Source of the DNA: Anaerolineae bacterium | Lineage (GTDB): Bacteria; Chloroflexota; Anaerolineae; Aggregatilineales; Phototrophicaceae | Length of the DNA: 64,000 nucleotides | Direction of reading: 5' to 3' | NCBI GenBank assembly: GCA_022820125.1 | Contig: JAJEGA010000011.1 | Location: forward strand, 1 to 64,000 | In this document: positions 17,536-26,931 of the stretch, piece after piece | Layout: each line of letters begins with the position of its first letter | How positions within the stretch are numbered: the first letter of the stretch is position 1 | Notes under the pieces: model-generated | Told to the model about the DNA's origin: nothing | Seen by the model: the letters and a program-made list of their open reading frames with translations, nothing else | Databases searched by the model: none | Position numbers and translations under genes: made by a program

Positions 17536-18675
17536 CTAAGCGCCGACCCATTGCGGCACGAAGGCATCTTCCGCTAGCTTGCGGCTTGTTCCGCTAGCCA
17601 GATCGTGCACCCAGATTTCCGGCAGCGCTGGTCCGTCGCCGCTTGACGCCCCGCGGGCCAGCGGAAAGCGCTGCGTCACCAACTGGTCGCCTTCCCCGTT
17701 CCAGCGGAAATAAGATGTCGTGAGGCTTGGTTCATAAGCGATCGGCGTCAATTCATCATCGGCGGCGGACAGCTGCTTCAGATACAGTTGATGACCGGGC
17801 GTCCAGCGCTCATCGGTGTAGCGGCGGGCAAAGGCGACTGTATCGCCATCGGGGCTCCACTGCGCGGCGACGTCATCGCCTGGTCCCTGCGGGTCGGTGA
17901 AGGAAGCGAAGGTCTTCGCTCGCAGATCAGCGATGCGCAGGTGGGTGAAAAACTGATCGCCGCGGCGGCTGAGTTCGGGGAAGATCAACTGGGTGCCGTT
18001 GGGCGCGAGCGTGCCCATCGTGCCGTGCGATGAGGGAATGAAGCGCAACTGGATATCGTCCTCGCCCCGCGGGATAAAGTCATAGATCAAGATGCCCGGC
18101 TGCGTCACATCAGCGCTGTAGAAGGCGACCGTGTTGCTGTCGGTCGACCAGACCGGGCTATGCCCAACCACCTGCTTGTCCGCGATCAGCGCAACTGTGT
18201 CATACTCGGCGCTGCGCATATTGACAAGCCAGATGCGCGGCAAGCCATAACGCCCGCCAAGCGATTCAGCGCGCTGGTAGACCAGCCACTTGCCATCGGG
18301 GCTGAAAACCGGCGTGGTGCAATTCGCTTTGAGCGCGACGCAATCCACCAGGTCAGCCAGGCGGCTCTCCGAGAGATCAAGCAGACGCAGGGTGACAGCG
18401 CCGACATCGCTGCGCTCGGCGAACGCCAGCCAGCGGCCATCGGGGCTGAAGTCGAAATCAAAGACGCCATTCTCGCTGAAGGTCAACTGCTGCGGCGTGG
18501 CGGGGTCGTCAATCGCCGCCTGCCAGACGTTTTGCGTTCCGCCGGTGGCGGGATAGAGGAAGGCGACGCGCGTGGGCTGCCGCGCGGGGTCCATCAGCCA
18601 GCCGGCGGCCGCCACGCCCAGCAAACAGGCGCAGACGATGATGACCACGGCGATGTCCAGCTTGTCCCTTTTCAT
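17536..18675 (-). CDS. membrane-anchored TolB-like beta-propeller protein
   Basis: Protein of 379 residues with one N-terminal transmembrane helix (IAVVIIVCACLLGVAAAGWL) and an extracytoplasmic six- or seven-bladed propeller of PD40/TolB type. The repeated FSPDGRWLAF, FSPDGKWLVYQ and WSPDGDTVAFAR strands mark the blades. No enzymatic motif is seen; such proteins bind other proteins or polymers. It begins 15 bases after the stop of the TIGR03943 gene and probably shares its transcript. Confidence 0.8.
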   Translation of the reverse strand: MKRDKLDIAVVIIVCACLLGVAAAGWLMDPARQPTRVAFLYPATGGTQNVWQAAIDDPATPQQLTFSENGVFDFDFSPDGRWLAFAERSDVGAVTLRLLDLSESRLADLVDCVALKANCTTPVFSPDGKWLVYQRAESLGGRYGLPRIWLVNMRSAEYDTVALIADKQVVGHSPVWSTDSNTVAFYSADVTQPGILIYDFIPRGEDDIQLRFIPSSHGTMGTLAPNGTQLIFPELSRRGDQFFTHLRIADLRAKTFASFTDPQGPGDDVAAQWSPDGDTVAFARRYTDERWTPGHQLYLKQLSAADDELTPIAYEPSLTTSYFRWNGEGDQLVTQRFPLARGASSGDGPALPEIWVHDLASGTSRKLAEDAFVPQWVGA

Positions 18676-18690
18676 AGCCTCAACAATCGC

Positions 18691-19452
18691 TCAGGGATAC
18701 AGATAGGGTTGGCGCGGCTCATCAATGCGCTCTATTGAATCGGCAAACACAACGGGCAGGATATCAGCGCCGAAGGTCGACGCTTTCAACTCGCCTCGCA
18801 GGCGCAGCCAGCCGCCGGCGGCGTATTCGCCCGCGTCATCGGCGATAACCGGCATGCCGATGGGGAAGGCATCGGCGACGCAGCAGCTCATGGTGAAGCG
18901 CGCCAGCATGAATCCATTTTCCGGATGAATCGGCTCGCGATAGACAAAGCCGATGACATCCACCGGCGTTCCGTTGAATTGCGCCGGGGTGGAAGCGCGA
19001 TCGAATTCGCGCAGCCAATCGAGGATATTGCGGTCAAGCGGGCTGCGCGTCACGCCGGCGACGCCCACCGGGTTCAAACTGACGCCGCCGTTCACCGCCT
19101 CGATGCCCAGCGATCGCGACGGTATCAAGACGGCAAGCAGCAGCGGAAAAGCGACCACCAGCAGGATATCCCAGGTGATATGGTAGTGATGGTGATGGTC
19201 ATGGTCATGGTGATGATGGTCGTGGTCGCTTCGCTCTGGATTCAAGCTGCGGTTCAGCGCCGTCAGCCCCAAGACGAAGAACAACAGCGCGCCCACGACG
19301 ACCAGCCAGGCGAAGCGCTGATTGATGTAATTATCGAGATTGCCAGTCAGGATGAGCAGCGTCAGGTAAATGCCCATACCGAACAGAATGAGCGACTTCG
19401 CCCAGGCGCTGATGTCCACCGGCTCTTCCCGCTTATGCCGCGCCGCAGTCAT
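18691..19452 (-). CDS. TIGR03943 (DUF1980) permease-partner protein
   Basis: Protein of 253 residues of the TIGR03943 family, homologous to B. subtilis YcgQ. Two N-terminal helices, a His/Asp-rich cytoplasmic loop (HDHHHHDHDHHHHYH) and a third helix lead to a C-terminal domain. That domain contains FTMSCCVADAFPIGMPV with a paired Cys. These proteins are encoded with DUF318 permeases, as here (43 bases after one). A role in metal handling is inferred from the His-rich loop and the CC motif; no transport assay is known to me. Confidence 0.88.
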   Translation of the reverse strand: MTAARHKREEPVDISAWAKSLILFGMGIYLTLLILTGNLDNYINQRFAWLVVVGALLFFVLGLTALNRSLNPERSDHDHHHHDHDHHHHYHITWDILLVVAFPLLLAVLIPSRSLGIEAVNGGVSLNPVGVAGVTRSPLDRNILDWLREFDRASTPAQFNGTPVDVIGFVYREPIHPENGFMLARFTMSCCVADAFPIGMPVIADDAGEYAAGGWLRLRGELKASTFGADILPVVFADSIERIDEPRQPYLYP

Positions 19453-19494
19453 CGTTATAGTTTCGCGCTTCCATTGATAAGGTCGAACCTTCGA

Positions 19495-20529
19495 TTAAAC
19501 ATAACCCAAGATCAAATTGATCACTGTTCCCGCCAGCAGATTCATCACAAATGGCAGCAAGACCAAGTAGAGCACGATGCGGCGGCGGAAAACGCCGGTG
19601 AACATCAGCGTGCTTTTGATATCCACCATCGGTCCAAAGCTGAGGAAACTGACGATAGCGCCCGCCGTGAAGGTGTTGACAAAAGCCAGCGCCAGGAAGC
19701 TGTCAACCGTCGAGCAGACGCTGAGCACATACGCGAGAATCTGCATGAAGACGACCGAGAGGACCGGACCCGTGCCCAGCGCCAGCAAGCTCTCCTGGGG
19801 CACGAGCGTCTGCATCAGCGCCGCCAGAATCGAGCCGAAGATGAGGAAGCGCCCCATTTCGAAGAATTCGTCGCCGGCGATCCCCAGCGCCCCCATCAGC
19901 TTGGCGCGCGTCGATGGCGCTTCGTGATCGTGATGCGCGTGATCATCGTGAGCGCCGCCCAGGGAAATCGGCTTGAGCACGGCGGACCGCTGCGCGAAGC
20001 TCCCAACAACGACGCCGACAGTGACAGCCACCAAGATGGTGACGATGATGCGCCCGATAAAGACGGGACCAAAGCCAAAGGCGATGTAGGTGCTGGCGAA
20101 GACGATGGGATTCATGAATGGCGCCGCTAACAGAAAGGCGATGCCGAGCGAAACTGGCGTACCTTTCTTGAAGAGCCGGCGCGCCACCGGCACAACGCCG
20201 CACTCGCAGACGGGAAATACCAAGCCAAGAAAGGCGCCGCCAATCGCCGCGCCCAGCCGATTCCGCGGCAGATAGCGCATGATGTCGTCCGATTTGATGA
20301 AGGTCTCGATCAAGCCCGAGGTGATGGACCCCAGGAGCAAGAAGGGAACCGCCTCGACGAAGATGCCCAGGAAGCGCGTGGCGAAGACGCTCAAGACCAG
20401 CGCGAAGTCGCGGTTTGCGCTATAAGCCTGATAACCGATGGAAGAAAGCAAAAGCGCCGCCAGCAGCGACAAGCCGATGAGCTTGAGCCGATTCGTTCGG
20501 TCGATGGCGCCTATGCTGCTCAGAATCAT
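19495..20529 (-). CDS. DUF318/ArsP_1-family permease
   Basis: Integral membrane permease of 344 residues (PF03773-like, homologous to B. subtilis YcgR) with about eight helices. Diagnostic segments are [12 protein letters not shown] near the start and [12 protein letters not shown] with [14 protein letters not shown], whose CxC and Pro/Asn lie in the membrane core. A central loop [10 protein letters not shown] can bind metal. It forms a pair with the downstream TIGR03943 protein. The substrate is unsettled: family members include organoarsenical exporters, but the His loop here points to divalent metal. Confidence 0.88.
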   Translation of the reverse strand: MILSSIGAIDRTNRLKLIGLSLLAALLLSSIGYQAYSANRDFALVLSVFATRFLGIFVEAVPFLLLGSITSGLIETFIKSDDIMRYLPRNRLGAAIGGAFLGLVFPVCECGVVPVARRLFKKGTPVSLGIAFLLAAPFMNPIVFASTYIAFGFGPVFIGRIIVTILVAVTVGVVVGSFAQRSAVLKPISLGGAHDDHAHHDHEAPSTRAKLMGALGIAGDEFFEMGRFLIFGSILAALMQTLVPQESLLALGTGPVLSVVFMQILAYVLSVCSTVDSFLALAFVNTFTAGAIVSFLSFGPMVDIKSTLMFTGVFRRRIVLYLVLLPFVMNLLAGTVINLILGYV

Positions 20530-20565
20530 TGCCCGCTCTGTTTAGTGTCGCGCCGATAATTACAC

Positions 20566-22338
20566 CTAAGAACCGCTCGCCCCATTTTCGGACGCGCCGC
20601 GTGAGAGCACGCGGTAAATCGTGTTGATATGCTCAAAGCCCGCCTTTTGCTTTCGAGGCGGCATTGGCTGGGCGTGGACCTGATCTTTGACCAGTTCGTA
20701 GGTCTCGGCGCTGATGATAATCTCGCCTGGTTCGGCGTTTTCTTGCAAGAATTTGCCGACATCGGGCGCTTCGCCCAGCGCGGCGAACTCAATGCGGTTG
20801 GCGCCGCCCACCATGCCCAGCACCGAATGCCCGCTGTGAATGCCGATGCAGAAGTGCAGCTCATGGTGCTTGTCGACTACTTCATGCAGCGCATCCATCT
20901 CGCCCAGGATCGCCTGCGCCGCCTGCACCGCCCGCAGCGCGTGATCGTCTTGCTGGTTCAATTGCGAATTCCAGAGCGCTTTGATCGCATCGCCGAGGTA
21001 TTGATCAACAATGCCGTCGTGCGCGGTGATGGCATCGCTGGCCGCGCCCAGATAGCGGTTGATGATTCGCATCAAATCTTCCGGCTGCAGGTATTCGCTG
21101 AAGGCGGTGAAGCCATCAACATCGGCGAACATTGCCGAGATCGTGCGTTCCGCCGGGCTGGTGTCCAGCTCGCTGATCGAGCCTATATTCTCCAGCAGCG
21201 CATCCGACACAAAGGTGCCCAGCAGGCGCCGCTGTTCTTCTTGTTCCTTGCGTTCGGTCAGGTCGTCGATGACCAGGGCGACCCCGTGATTGACCTGGTC
21301 GTCGCTGCGCAGCGGGCTGGCGACCACCTGCCAATAACGCTGCCGGCCATGGCGCTCAAAGCGCTCAGCCCAAATATGCTGCGTCTGCTCGCGGCGGACG
21401 CGCTCGATCGATTCGTAGAAGCCCTCGGTGACCTGGGGCAGCAGCTCATTCAAGGGCAGGCCGCAGGCATTCGCGTTGGCGGCGCCGGTGATCGCTTCCG
21501 CCGCTTCGTTGCAGACAAGGACGCAATTCTCGCCGTTGACGGTGATGACGCCGGAGCCGATCGAGGCGAAGATATTGGACAGGCGCCCCTGCATCTCTTC
21601 GATCAATGCCAGCTGCGCGCGTATGTCCTCGAAGAGGCGCGCGTTTTCGATGGCGACGGCCGCCTGCTGCCCAAAGCTCGTCAGCAGGCCCAATTCGTTT
21701 TCTTTGAACAAACCCGCCATTATGCGATTATCGCAATAAGCGACGCCGATCACTTCATCGCGCGCGATCAAGGGCGCCGCCAATATGCTCAAGAGGCTGA
21801 AGCCGGCGATGCTCTCGCTGTGGCTGAATTGCTCATCGGCGCCGGCGTCAACGGTCAGCAAAGGCTCGCCGCTCTCGGCGACCATATTGATGACCGACCA
21901 ACTGACGATGCGTCCGCCGGCTGCCGTTTCTTCGGCGCTCAACCCACGCGCGACAGTGAACTCCAACTCGCCGGTGTCGCGGTTCTTCAGCACGATATAG
22001 CCGCGCTCAGCCTGCGTCAACTGAATGACATTCTCCATCACTTCGTTGAGCACTTCGTCGGTTTCCTGCCCCGAATTGACCAGCGCGGTGGTCTCCGCCA
22101 GGCGGCGCAGCTGCTGCAGCTGCATATGCGTCTCCACCAGGGCGACAGAGAGTTTGTCTATGCTGGAGCGAACGGTCCACAGGCGGTCAATGGCGCTGGC
22201 GGGCAGGCTAATGCCGCGGCGCCGCAGCAAAGCCTGCTGCTGTTCCAGCAAGGTCTTCACTTCATCGGCGCGCGTCTTCAAGCCCTTCAACTGAGTTTGA
22301 ATCGCGCTGAACCCCGTTGCTTTCGCCACTTCGCTCAT
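20566..22338 (-). CDS. GAF-PAS class III cyclase, C1-like half
   Basis: Cytoplasmic signalling protein of 590 residues. It has an N-terminal coiled coil (1-85), a GAF domain (about 88-235), a PAS domain (about 250-365), and a class III nucleotidyl cyclase domain (about 398-578). Both metal aspartates are present: D406 in FADVDGFT and D450 in QYLGD. The purine-binding Lys is replaced by Q446, and the transition-state Asn and Arg are replaced by D526 and F530 (LGEAPDVGKF). It should therefore be inactive as a homodimer. Its ATG lies inside the stop codon of the partner gene upstream (ATGA 22335-22338). It resembles the C1 half of mammalian adenylyl cyclase. Confidence 0.9.
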   Translation of the reverse strand: MSEVAKATGFSAIQTQLKGLKTRADEVKTLLEQQQALLRRRGISLPASAIDRLWTVRSSIDKLSVALVETHMQLQQLRRLAETTALVNSGQETDEVLNEVMENVIQLTQAERGYIVLKNRDTGELEFTVARGLSAEETAAGGRIVSWSVINMVAESGEPLLTVDAGADEQFSHSESIAGFSLLSILAAPLIARDEVIGVAYCDNRIMAGLFKENELGLLTSFGQQAAVAIENARLFEDIRAQLALIEEMQGRLSNIFASIGSGVITVNGENCVLVCNEAAEAITGAANANACGLPLNELLPQVTEGFYESIERVRREQTQHIWAERFERHGRQRYWQVVASPLRSDDQVNHGVALVIDDLTERKEQEEQRRLLGTFVSDALLENIGSISELDTSPAERTISAMFADVDGFTAFSEYLQPEDLMRIINRYLGAASDAITAHDGIVDQYLGDAIKALWNSQLNQQDDHALRAVQAAQAILGEMDALHEVVDKHHELHFCIGIHSGHSVLGMVGGANRIEFAALGEAPDVGKFLQENAEPGEIIISAETYELVKDQVHAQPMPPRKQKAGFEHINTIYRVLSRGASENGASGS

Positions 22339-24101
22339 GCGCTTCGGCTCACCTCATACGCTCGCATGGCGACCGAAAGCCCTTTGCCCGAGATGGGAGC
22401 GCGAGGGCGAAAGTCGTATCTGTGTTCCTCGTCATGATTCCTCAGGATATGATCCAGCGTCTGCTGCGCAATGGTGATGGCGCCGCGCGCGCCATTTTCC
22501 TGGATGCGCTTGGCCGTGTTGATGCTGTTGCCCAACGCGGTGAATTCGCGCCGCTGAAAACTGCCGACATTGCCCAGCGTCGCCACGCCAGTGAACATGC
22601 CGATGATATAGTAATGCGGGTCGGGGTCGATATTCAGTTCACGATAGAGGTCGACGAAGCGATCGCGCATTAGCAGACCGCATTCAAGCGCCGCCTGGGC
22701 ATGATTGTGTTCAGGATTGAGCTGCGTATTAAAGAGCGCCATCACCTCGTTGCCCATGTACTTGTCGATGATTCCGCCGCACTCATTGATGCAAGCGGTG
22801 GCGATCGCCTGATATTGGTTCAGGATGCGCAGCTTCTCGCTGGCGGAGACATCGGGCAGCGTAACCCAGGGGCGCACATCGGCGAAGAGACAGGTGACCT
22901 CGCGCCGCAAACCGCCCATTTCGATGTTGGCGATCTCGTTGATCTGATCGACCATGCCCTCGGGCAAGATCCTTTTCATGGCGTTGATCGTGGTTTCATG
23001 CTCGTGCAAGTGGGTGACGTCATCCATCACCATGGCGACGCCTTGCGTCATGTCGTTGCGGTCCTTGAGCGGCGACAGCGAAAGCGCCAGGGCGACCTGC
23101 CCCCGCCCCGGCAGCTCGGCGCTCAGTTCAAGCGAGTGATCCTGGTCGTTTCGTTTGACATGCGCCAAGTGATCTTCGAGTTCAAGCGCGGCTGTTTTCA
23201 TCAGCTGCGAGACATCGTTGCCGACCGCGGCATCGGGCGGCAGATCCAGGATTTCACCGGCGGCGCGGTTGAAGGTGTGGACGAGGTCATTGGAGTCGAT
23301 GGCGATGATGCCGCTGCCCACCGAGGAAAAGATGTTGTCCATCAACTCCTTGACCTGGGTGATCTCCGCCAGGATTTGCTCAGCGCGCATATACATGCGG
23401 GCATTGGCGATCGCGACCGCGGCCGTATTGGCGAACGCCATCATCAGGTTCAGTTCGCGCTCGGTGAAAAGACCGGCGACCAGGCGATTGTCGACATAAA
23501 CGACGCCGATAATCCGTTCCTTATAGCGCAGCGGCACGCATAAGACCGACCGCAGCGTGAAGTTGATGATGCTCTGATTCTCCGATAGCCGGTCGTCTTG
23601 GTAGGCGTTGTCCGCCAGCAAGGGATTGCCGGTCGACATGACTTCGTTGACGACGGTCATGCTGATCTGCGGTCCGTCGCCAGAAGCCATCGCGCGCCCC
23701 ATTAAGCCGCTCTCGCTGCTGATGCGGAATTCCAACTCGGCAGTCTCGTCGTTTGATAGCACGATATAACCGCGTTCGGCGTTCGTCAGCACGATGACAA
23801 GTTCCATCGTTTCAGCCAGCACGGTATCCACATTCAAGGAATTGGTGATGCGCGTGGACATCTCCGAAAGCGCCCGCAGCTGCCGCAGCTCGGTCTGCTC
23901 TTCAAGCACATTGTGTTCCAAGCGCTTGAAATCTTGTTTGAGCGTCTCGACCTTGTTGACGATGGCGACCGGCATGGCGATCTTCCGGCGGCGCAACAAT
24001 TCCCGCTGCGCTTCCAAGGTCTTGTTGACCTCGTCCAACTGGTCTTCCAGCTGCCTCATTTCGGCGATTAAATTGGTCGCTGCCACTTGCGCTTCTGACA
24101 T
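22335..24101 (-). CDS. GAF-PAS class III cyclase, C2-like half
   Basis: Protein of 588 residues with the same order as its partner: coiled coil (1-85), GAF (about 85-235), PAS (about 250-365), class III cyclase domain (about 398-580). Here Lys447 (DKYMG), Glu519 (RREF), Asn528 and Arg532 (GNSINTAKR) are kept. The second metal Asp is replaced by N451, and the usual GFT after the first Asp (D408) reads RPW. It should bind nucleotide and stabilise the transition state, but not hold both metals. Translational coupling to the next gene favours a 1:1 complex. Adenine or guanine specificity is not certain. Confidence 0.9.
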   Translation of the reverse strand: MSEAQVAATNLIAEMRQLEDQLDEVNKTLEAQRELLRRRKIAMPVAIVNKVETLKQDFKRLEHNVLEEQTELRQLRALSEMSTRITNSLNVDTVLAETMELVIVLTNAERGYIVLSNDETAELEFRISSESGLMGRAMASGDGPQISMTVVNEVMSTGNPLLADNAYQDDRLSENQSIINFTLRSVLCVPLRYKERIIGVVYVDNRLVAGLFTERELNLMMAFANTAAVAIANARMYMRAEQILAEITQVKELMDNIFSSVGSGIIAIDSNDLVHTFNRAAGEILDLPPDAAVGNDVSQLMKTAALELEDHLAHVKRNDQDHSLELSAELPGRGQVALALSLSPLKDRNDMTQGVAMVMDDVTHLHEHETTINAMKRILPEGMVDQINEIANIEMGGLRREVTCLFADVRPWVTLPDVSASEKLRILNQYQAIATACINECGGIIDKYMGNEVMALFNTQLNPEHNHAQAALECGLLMRDRFVDLYRELNIDPDPHYYIIGMFTGVATLGNVGSFQRREFTALGNSINTAKRIQENGARGAITIAQQTLDHILRNHDEEHRYDFRPRAPISGKGLSVAMRAYEVSRSA

Positions 24102-24213
24102 GCGATCAGTTGACCCCGCTTAGCGCCGGCGCTTTGAGTTGCAATCTCGCTGTCCTTCCCTGCGCCATTTCAGCCGACGGAAGGCATCGCCGCCACACTT
24201 TCCCATTACAAAG

Positions 24214-24242
24214 AGTATACAGCAAAACAGCGTTGAAAACAG
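24214..24242 (-). promoter_or_regulatory. candidate promoter of cyclase operon
   Basis: On the minus strand a TATACT hexamer (24214-24219) with a weak -35 (CTGTTT, 24237-24242, spacer 17) sits about 113 bases before the first cyclase ATG. It lies in an AT-rich patch of the 24102-24336 intergenic region, which holds no convincing gene. Confidence 0.3.
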
Positions 24243-24336
24243 GACAGCGATTAGCCCCCAAGTAGAGACGATTTTAGATGCGCCGGCTGCGTCTCGCAGG
24301 AATATAGCGGGCTGATCGCCCGGTCTCGGCGGCAAA

Positions 24337-25674
24337 TCAATCCGCCGCGATTCCCTGGCGCGCAAATTCAGCCATGGCTTGGCGGGCAGCGCGCCGCCCG
24401 ATCTCGACGGCGTAATTTGTCCCGCGATCCCAGGGATATACCTGCGACATGCTCGCCCAATAGAGCCCGGGCAGCGGCGTCTTGATGTCCGGTATATTGC
24501 GGCTGTGGTTGAGCTCCGGCACCGGCTGGGCGTAGGGCGCGCGCCAGACCCAAAACTTGCGAATCCAATCGCGCTGGAAGGCGGGGTTCACTTTGTAGAG
24601 CGCCGGGAGGAAGCGCTCGACCAGCGCCTCCTCGCTCAGCTGAAAGTATTCATGGGCGGGCGAAACGTAATCGCCGCAATAGATGATATGGTCGCCGCCG
24701 TAATGCTCGCTCGGGATGAAGTTGGTATGCTCGACCAGCGCCAGGAAAGGAAAAGCCGACTTCGACTTATCCGCCGTAGTCGCCGGCAGGTTAAGCCAGT
24801 ACGTGTCGTCCGGCATGAGGGGCTGCTTCAAGGCGAATACGACGCAAAGCCCGCCGATGCTTTTCAGCGCCGCGACTTGCCGCCCATAATCGGTTTCAGC
24901 CAAGCCAGCGGTCAAGCGCAAGAGCAGTTGCGGCGATGTCGTGCTAATGACGCTGTCGAAGTTAAATGTTTCGCCATTGACCCGCAGCGCTAGTTCGCCG
25001 TCTTTCTGGCTGATGCGCTCGACGGGCGCGTTCAGATGAATGGCGACGCCTTGCGCCCGCAATTGACGCGCCAGTTCGTCAAGGAAGGCTTGAAAGCCGC
25101 CGGTGTATGTGCCGAGCTTAAGCGAGCGTTTGACGATCCGCGCCCACATGAAGGACATCGGCACCTGATCGTATTCGTCGGCGAATTTGCCGATCAGCAG
25201 CGGCATGAAGAATTTCTCGTAGGCTTCGCGCCCCATCCAGCGGCGCATCCACTGGTCGGCGGTGACCTTTTCGAAGGGCTGCCAGCGCGGCGTCTGCTTG
25301 ACGAACAGGCCGACCAGCGCCATGCGCAATGTGGCTGGGAGCGAGAGCGGCAGCAATAACGCCGAGGGCGACATCTCGCTGCGAACGGGCTTGCCATTGA
25401 GCCAGTAGCTGGTCTTCGGGCGGGGGAAGATAATGCGCTCGCGCACAGCCATTTCGTCAGCAAGCGCCAAGATCTCGTTGTCGCTGGCGAACCAGTGGTG
25501 GTAAAACTTCTCCAGCGTCCAGTCCCAGGCTTCATCTTTGAAACCAGCGGCAAGCCCGCCGACGCGGTCAGAGGCTTCGTAGATCGACGCCTGGTGGCCC
25601 GCTTTGGCGAAGTCCCAGGCGGCTGCCAGACCGGTTGCGCCGGCGCCGATGATGCCTATTGTCCTTCTTTTCAT
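24337..25674 (-). CDS. NAD(P)/FAD-dependent amine-oxidase-fold oxidoreductase
   Basis: Flavoprotein of 445 residues. The N-terminus GIIGAGATGLAAAWDFAKAG and YEASDRVGGL is the dinucleotide-binding and GG motif of the amine oxidase/protoporphyrinogen oxidase/UDP-galactopyranose mutase superfamily. The C-terminal PLPGLYWASMSQVYPWDRGTN is the second FAD-contact region. Related genes often lie in glycan or carotenoid clusters, so the substrate cannot be given. A weak ribosome site (GAGCAGC) precedes ATG 25674, and TACAAT (reverse strand, 25711-25716) may be its -10. Confidence 0.85.
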   Translation of the reverse strand: MKRRTIGIIGAGATGLAAAWDFAKAGHQASIYEASDRVGGLAAGFKDEAWDWTLEKFYHHWFASDNEILALADEMAVRERIIFPRPKTSYWLNGKPVRSEMSPSALLLPLSLPATLRMALVGLFVKQTPRWQPFEKVTADQWMRRWMGREAYEKFFMPLLIGKFADEYDQVPMSFMWARIVKRSLKLGTYTGGFQAFLDELARQLRAQGVAIHLNAPVERISQKDGELALRVNGETFNFDSVISTTSPQLLLRLTAGLAETDYGRQVAALKSIGGLCVVFALKQPLMPDDTYWLNLPATTADKSKSAFPFLALVEHTNFIPSEHYGGDHIIYCGDYVSPAHEYFQLSEEALVERFLPALYKVNPAFQRDWIRKFWVWRAPYAQPVPELNHSRNIPDIKTPLPGLYWASMSQVYPWDRGTNYAVEIGRRAARQAMAEFARQGIAAD

Positions 25675-25781
25675 TCAGCTGCTCGGCTGCATAACCAGGC
25701 GATAGCTGATATTGTACAGTCGTCCGCGTCAGTTTGCGCGGTCGCGTCTACGATGCTGCATCGGGAGCTGCTGACGAGCGG

Positions 25782-26849
25782 TCAATCGCCATAAACATCT
25801 TCACTCAAGCGCCAACTCGCGCGCGCCTCAAAGTCCAGCGGACTGCGATGACCCGCCCGGTAGCGGAAGCAGGCAGCCGCGCCGATCATAGCGGCGTTGT
25901 CGGTGCAGAGGAATAGCGGCGGATAGCGGACCGGCACAGCGAGCGCCGCAGCCAGCTTGCGCCGCAGCAACTGATTGGCGCTGACGCCGCCAGCCAAATA
26001 CACAGCATGCGCGGCGAAGTCGCTCGCCGCCCGACATGCGGTCGCCACAAGCGCGTCGGTCAACGCATCCTGAAAGGCGGCGGCAAGATCGTTGATATTC
26101 GCGTCGGCGCGCAGCTCCGCCCGCTTCTCGGCGCCGCGTTCGCGTCGGCTCTGTCGCCGAGCGCTGGGTTGGACGGTGGCGGCGCGCATCACTGCGGTCT
26201 TCAAGCCGCTGAAGCTGAGGTCGTATCTGCCATCGGTTTTGGCGCGCGGGAAGGCATAGGCGGCAGTTGCGCCGGTTGCGGCCGCGCGTTCAATGGCTGG
26301 TCCGCCCGGAAAGGGCAAGCCGAGCAGGCGTCCGACTTTGTCAAAAGCCTCGCCGGCCGCATCGTCTATCGTGCCGCCGATGCGCTGGTAGACGCCGTGA
26401 GCGCGCATGACCAGCAGCTCGCTGTGCCCGCCGGAGACGATCAGCGCCAGCAGCGGAAACTCGGCTTCGCTGAAATCGGGCGCCAGCCACAGCGAATAGA
26501 TATGCCCTTCCAAATGGTTTATGCCGAGCAAGGGCAAGCCGGTCGCCAGCGCCAGCCCCTTGGCGAAGTTGATGCCCACCAGCAGCGAGCCAACCAGCCC
26601 CGGTCCCTGTGTGACGGCGATGGCGTCCAAGGCGTCATAGGTCAGCTCGGCTTCCGCCATCGCCTGCTCGACGACCGCGCTGATGGATTCGGCGTGGGCG
26701 CGCGAGGCGACCTCGGGGAAGACGCCACCGTATTGGGCGTGCAGGTCAATCTGCGAGGCGACGATGTTTGATTTGATGGTCGTCCCGTCGGTGATGACGG
26801 CGGCGGCGGTCTCATCGCAAGAAGTTTCGATGGCGAGGATCTTGGTCAT
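25782..26849 (-). CDS. tsaD: tRNA threonylcarbamoyltransferase TsaD
   Basis: TsaD/Kae1/Gcp, 355 residues, transfers threonylcarbamoyl from TC-AMP to A37 of ANN-decoding tRNAs together with TsaB and TsaE. The N-terminal ILAIETSCDETAAAVI, the metal-binding HLEGHIYS, SGGHSELL and the FPGGPAIE loop are intact. An unusual basic insert (about 228-245, QSRRERGAEKRAE) interrupts the domain near residue 235. ATG 26849 is the conserved start. The -10 hexamer ends so close to it that the mRNA is probably leaderless. It is divergent from the ATPase gene. Confidence 0.96.
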   Translation of the reverse strand: MTKILAIETSCDETAAAVITDGTTIKSNIVASQIDLHAQYGGVFPEVASRAHAESISAVVEQAMAEAELTYDALDAIAVTQGPGLVGSLLVGINFAKGLALATGLPLLGINHLEGHIYSLWLAPDFSEAEFPLLALIVSGGHSELLVMRAHGVYQRIGGTIDDAAGEAFDKVGRLLGLPFPGGPAIERAAATGATAAYAFPRAKTDGRYDLSFSGLKTAVMRAATVQPSARRQSRRERGAEKRAELRADANINDLAAAFQDALTDALVATACRAASDFAAHAVYLAGGVSANQLLRRKLAAALAVPVRYPPLFLCTDNAAMIGAAACFRYRAGHRSPLDFEARASWRLSEDVYGD

Positions 26850-26855
26850 GCCCGC

Positions 26856-26864
26856 ATTGTAGCA
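26856..26864 (-). promoter_or_regulatory. extended -10 of leaderless tsaD transcript
   Basis: On the minus strand TGCTACAAT ends 6 bases before ATG 26849. Transcription normally begins about 7 bases past the hexamer, which is the A of the ATG. No Shine-Dalgarno is present. Confidence 0.6.
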
Positions 26865-26886
26865 CTGGAATTGCGGGGCGCGGATG

Positions 26887-26892
26887 TATAAT
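26887..26892 (+). promoter_or_regulatory. -10 of ATPase/TOPRIM operon
   Basis: A perfect TATAAT preceded by G lies 40 bases before ATG 26932. The -35 is poor. It is divergent from, and about 25 bases away from, the tsaD -10. Confidence 0.45.
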
Positions 26893-26931
26893 GATGGGCA
26901 GGATAAGCGCTTTTGCGCAAGAAGGTGCGTT

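Noticed and set aside
18925-20130. 401-codon plus-strand frame with MVMVMVMV
   Set aside because: Antisense of the His-rich loop and permease genes; no ribosome site or domain.
20629-22437. 602-codon plus-strand frame opposite the cyclase gene
   Set aside because: Shadow of the GAF-PAS-cyclase gene; the minus strand has all the domain motifs.
24120-24365. 81-codon minus-strand frame with a hydrophobic stretch
   Set aside because: It begins inside the FAD oxidoreductase gene. The hydrophobic codons come from an AT-rich, promoter-like patch upstream of the cyclase operon, and no ribosome site is seen.
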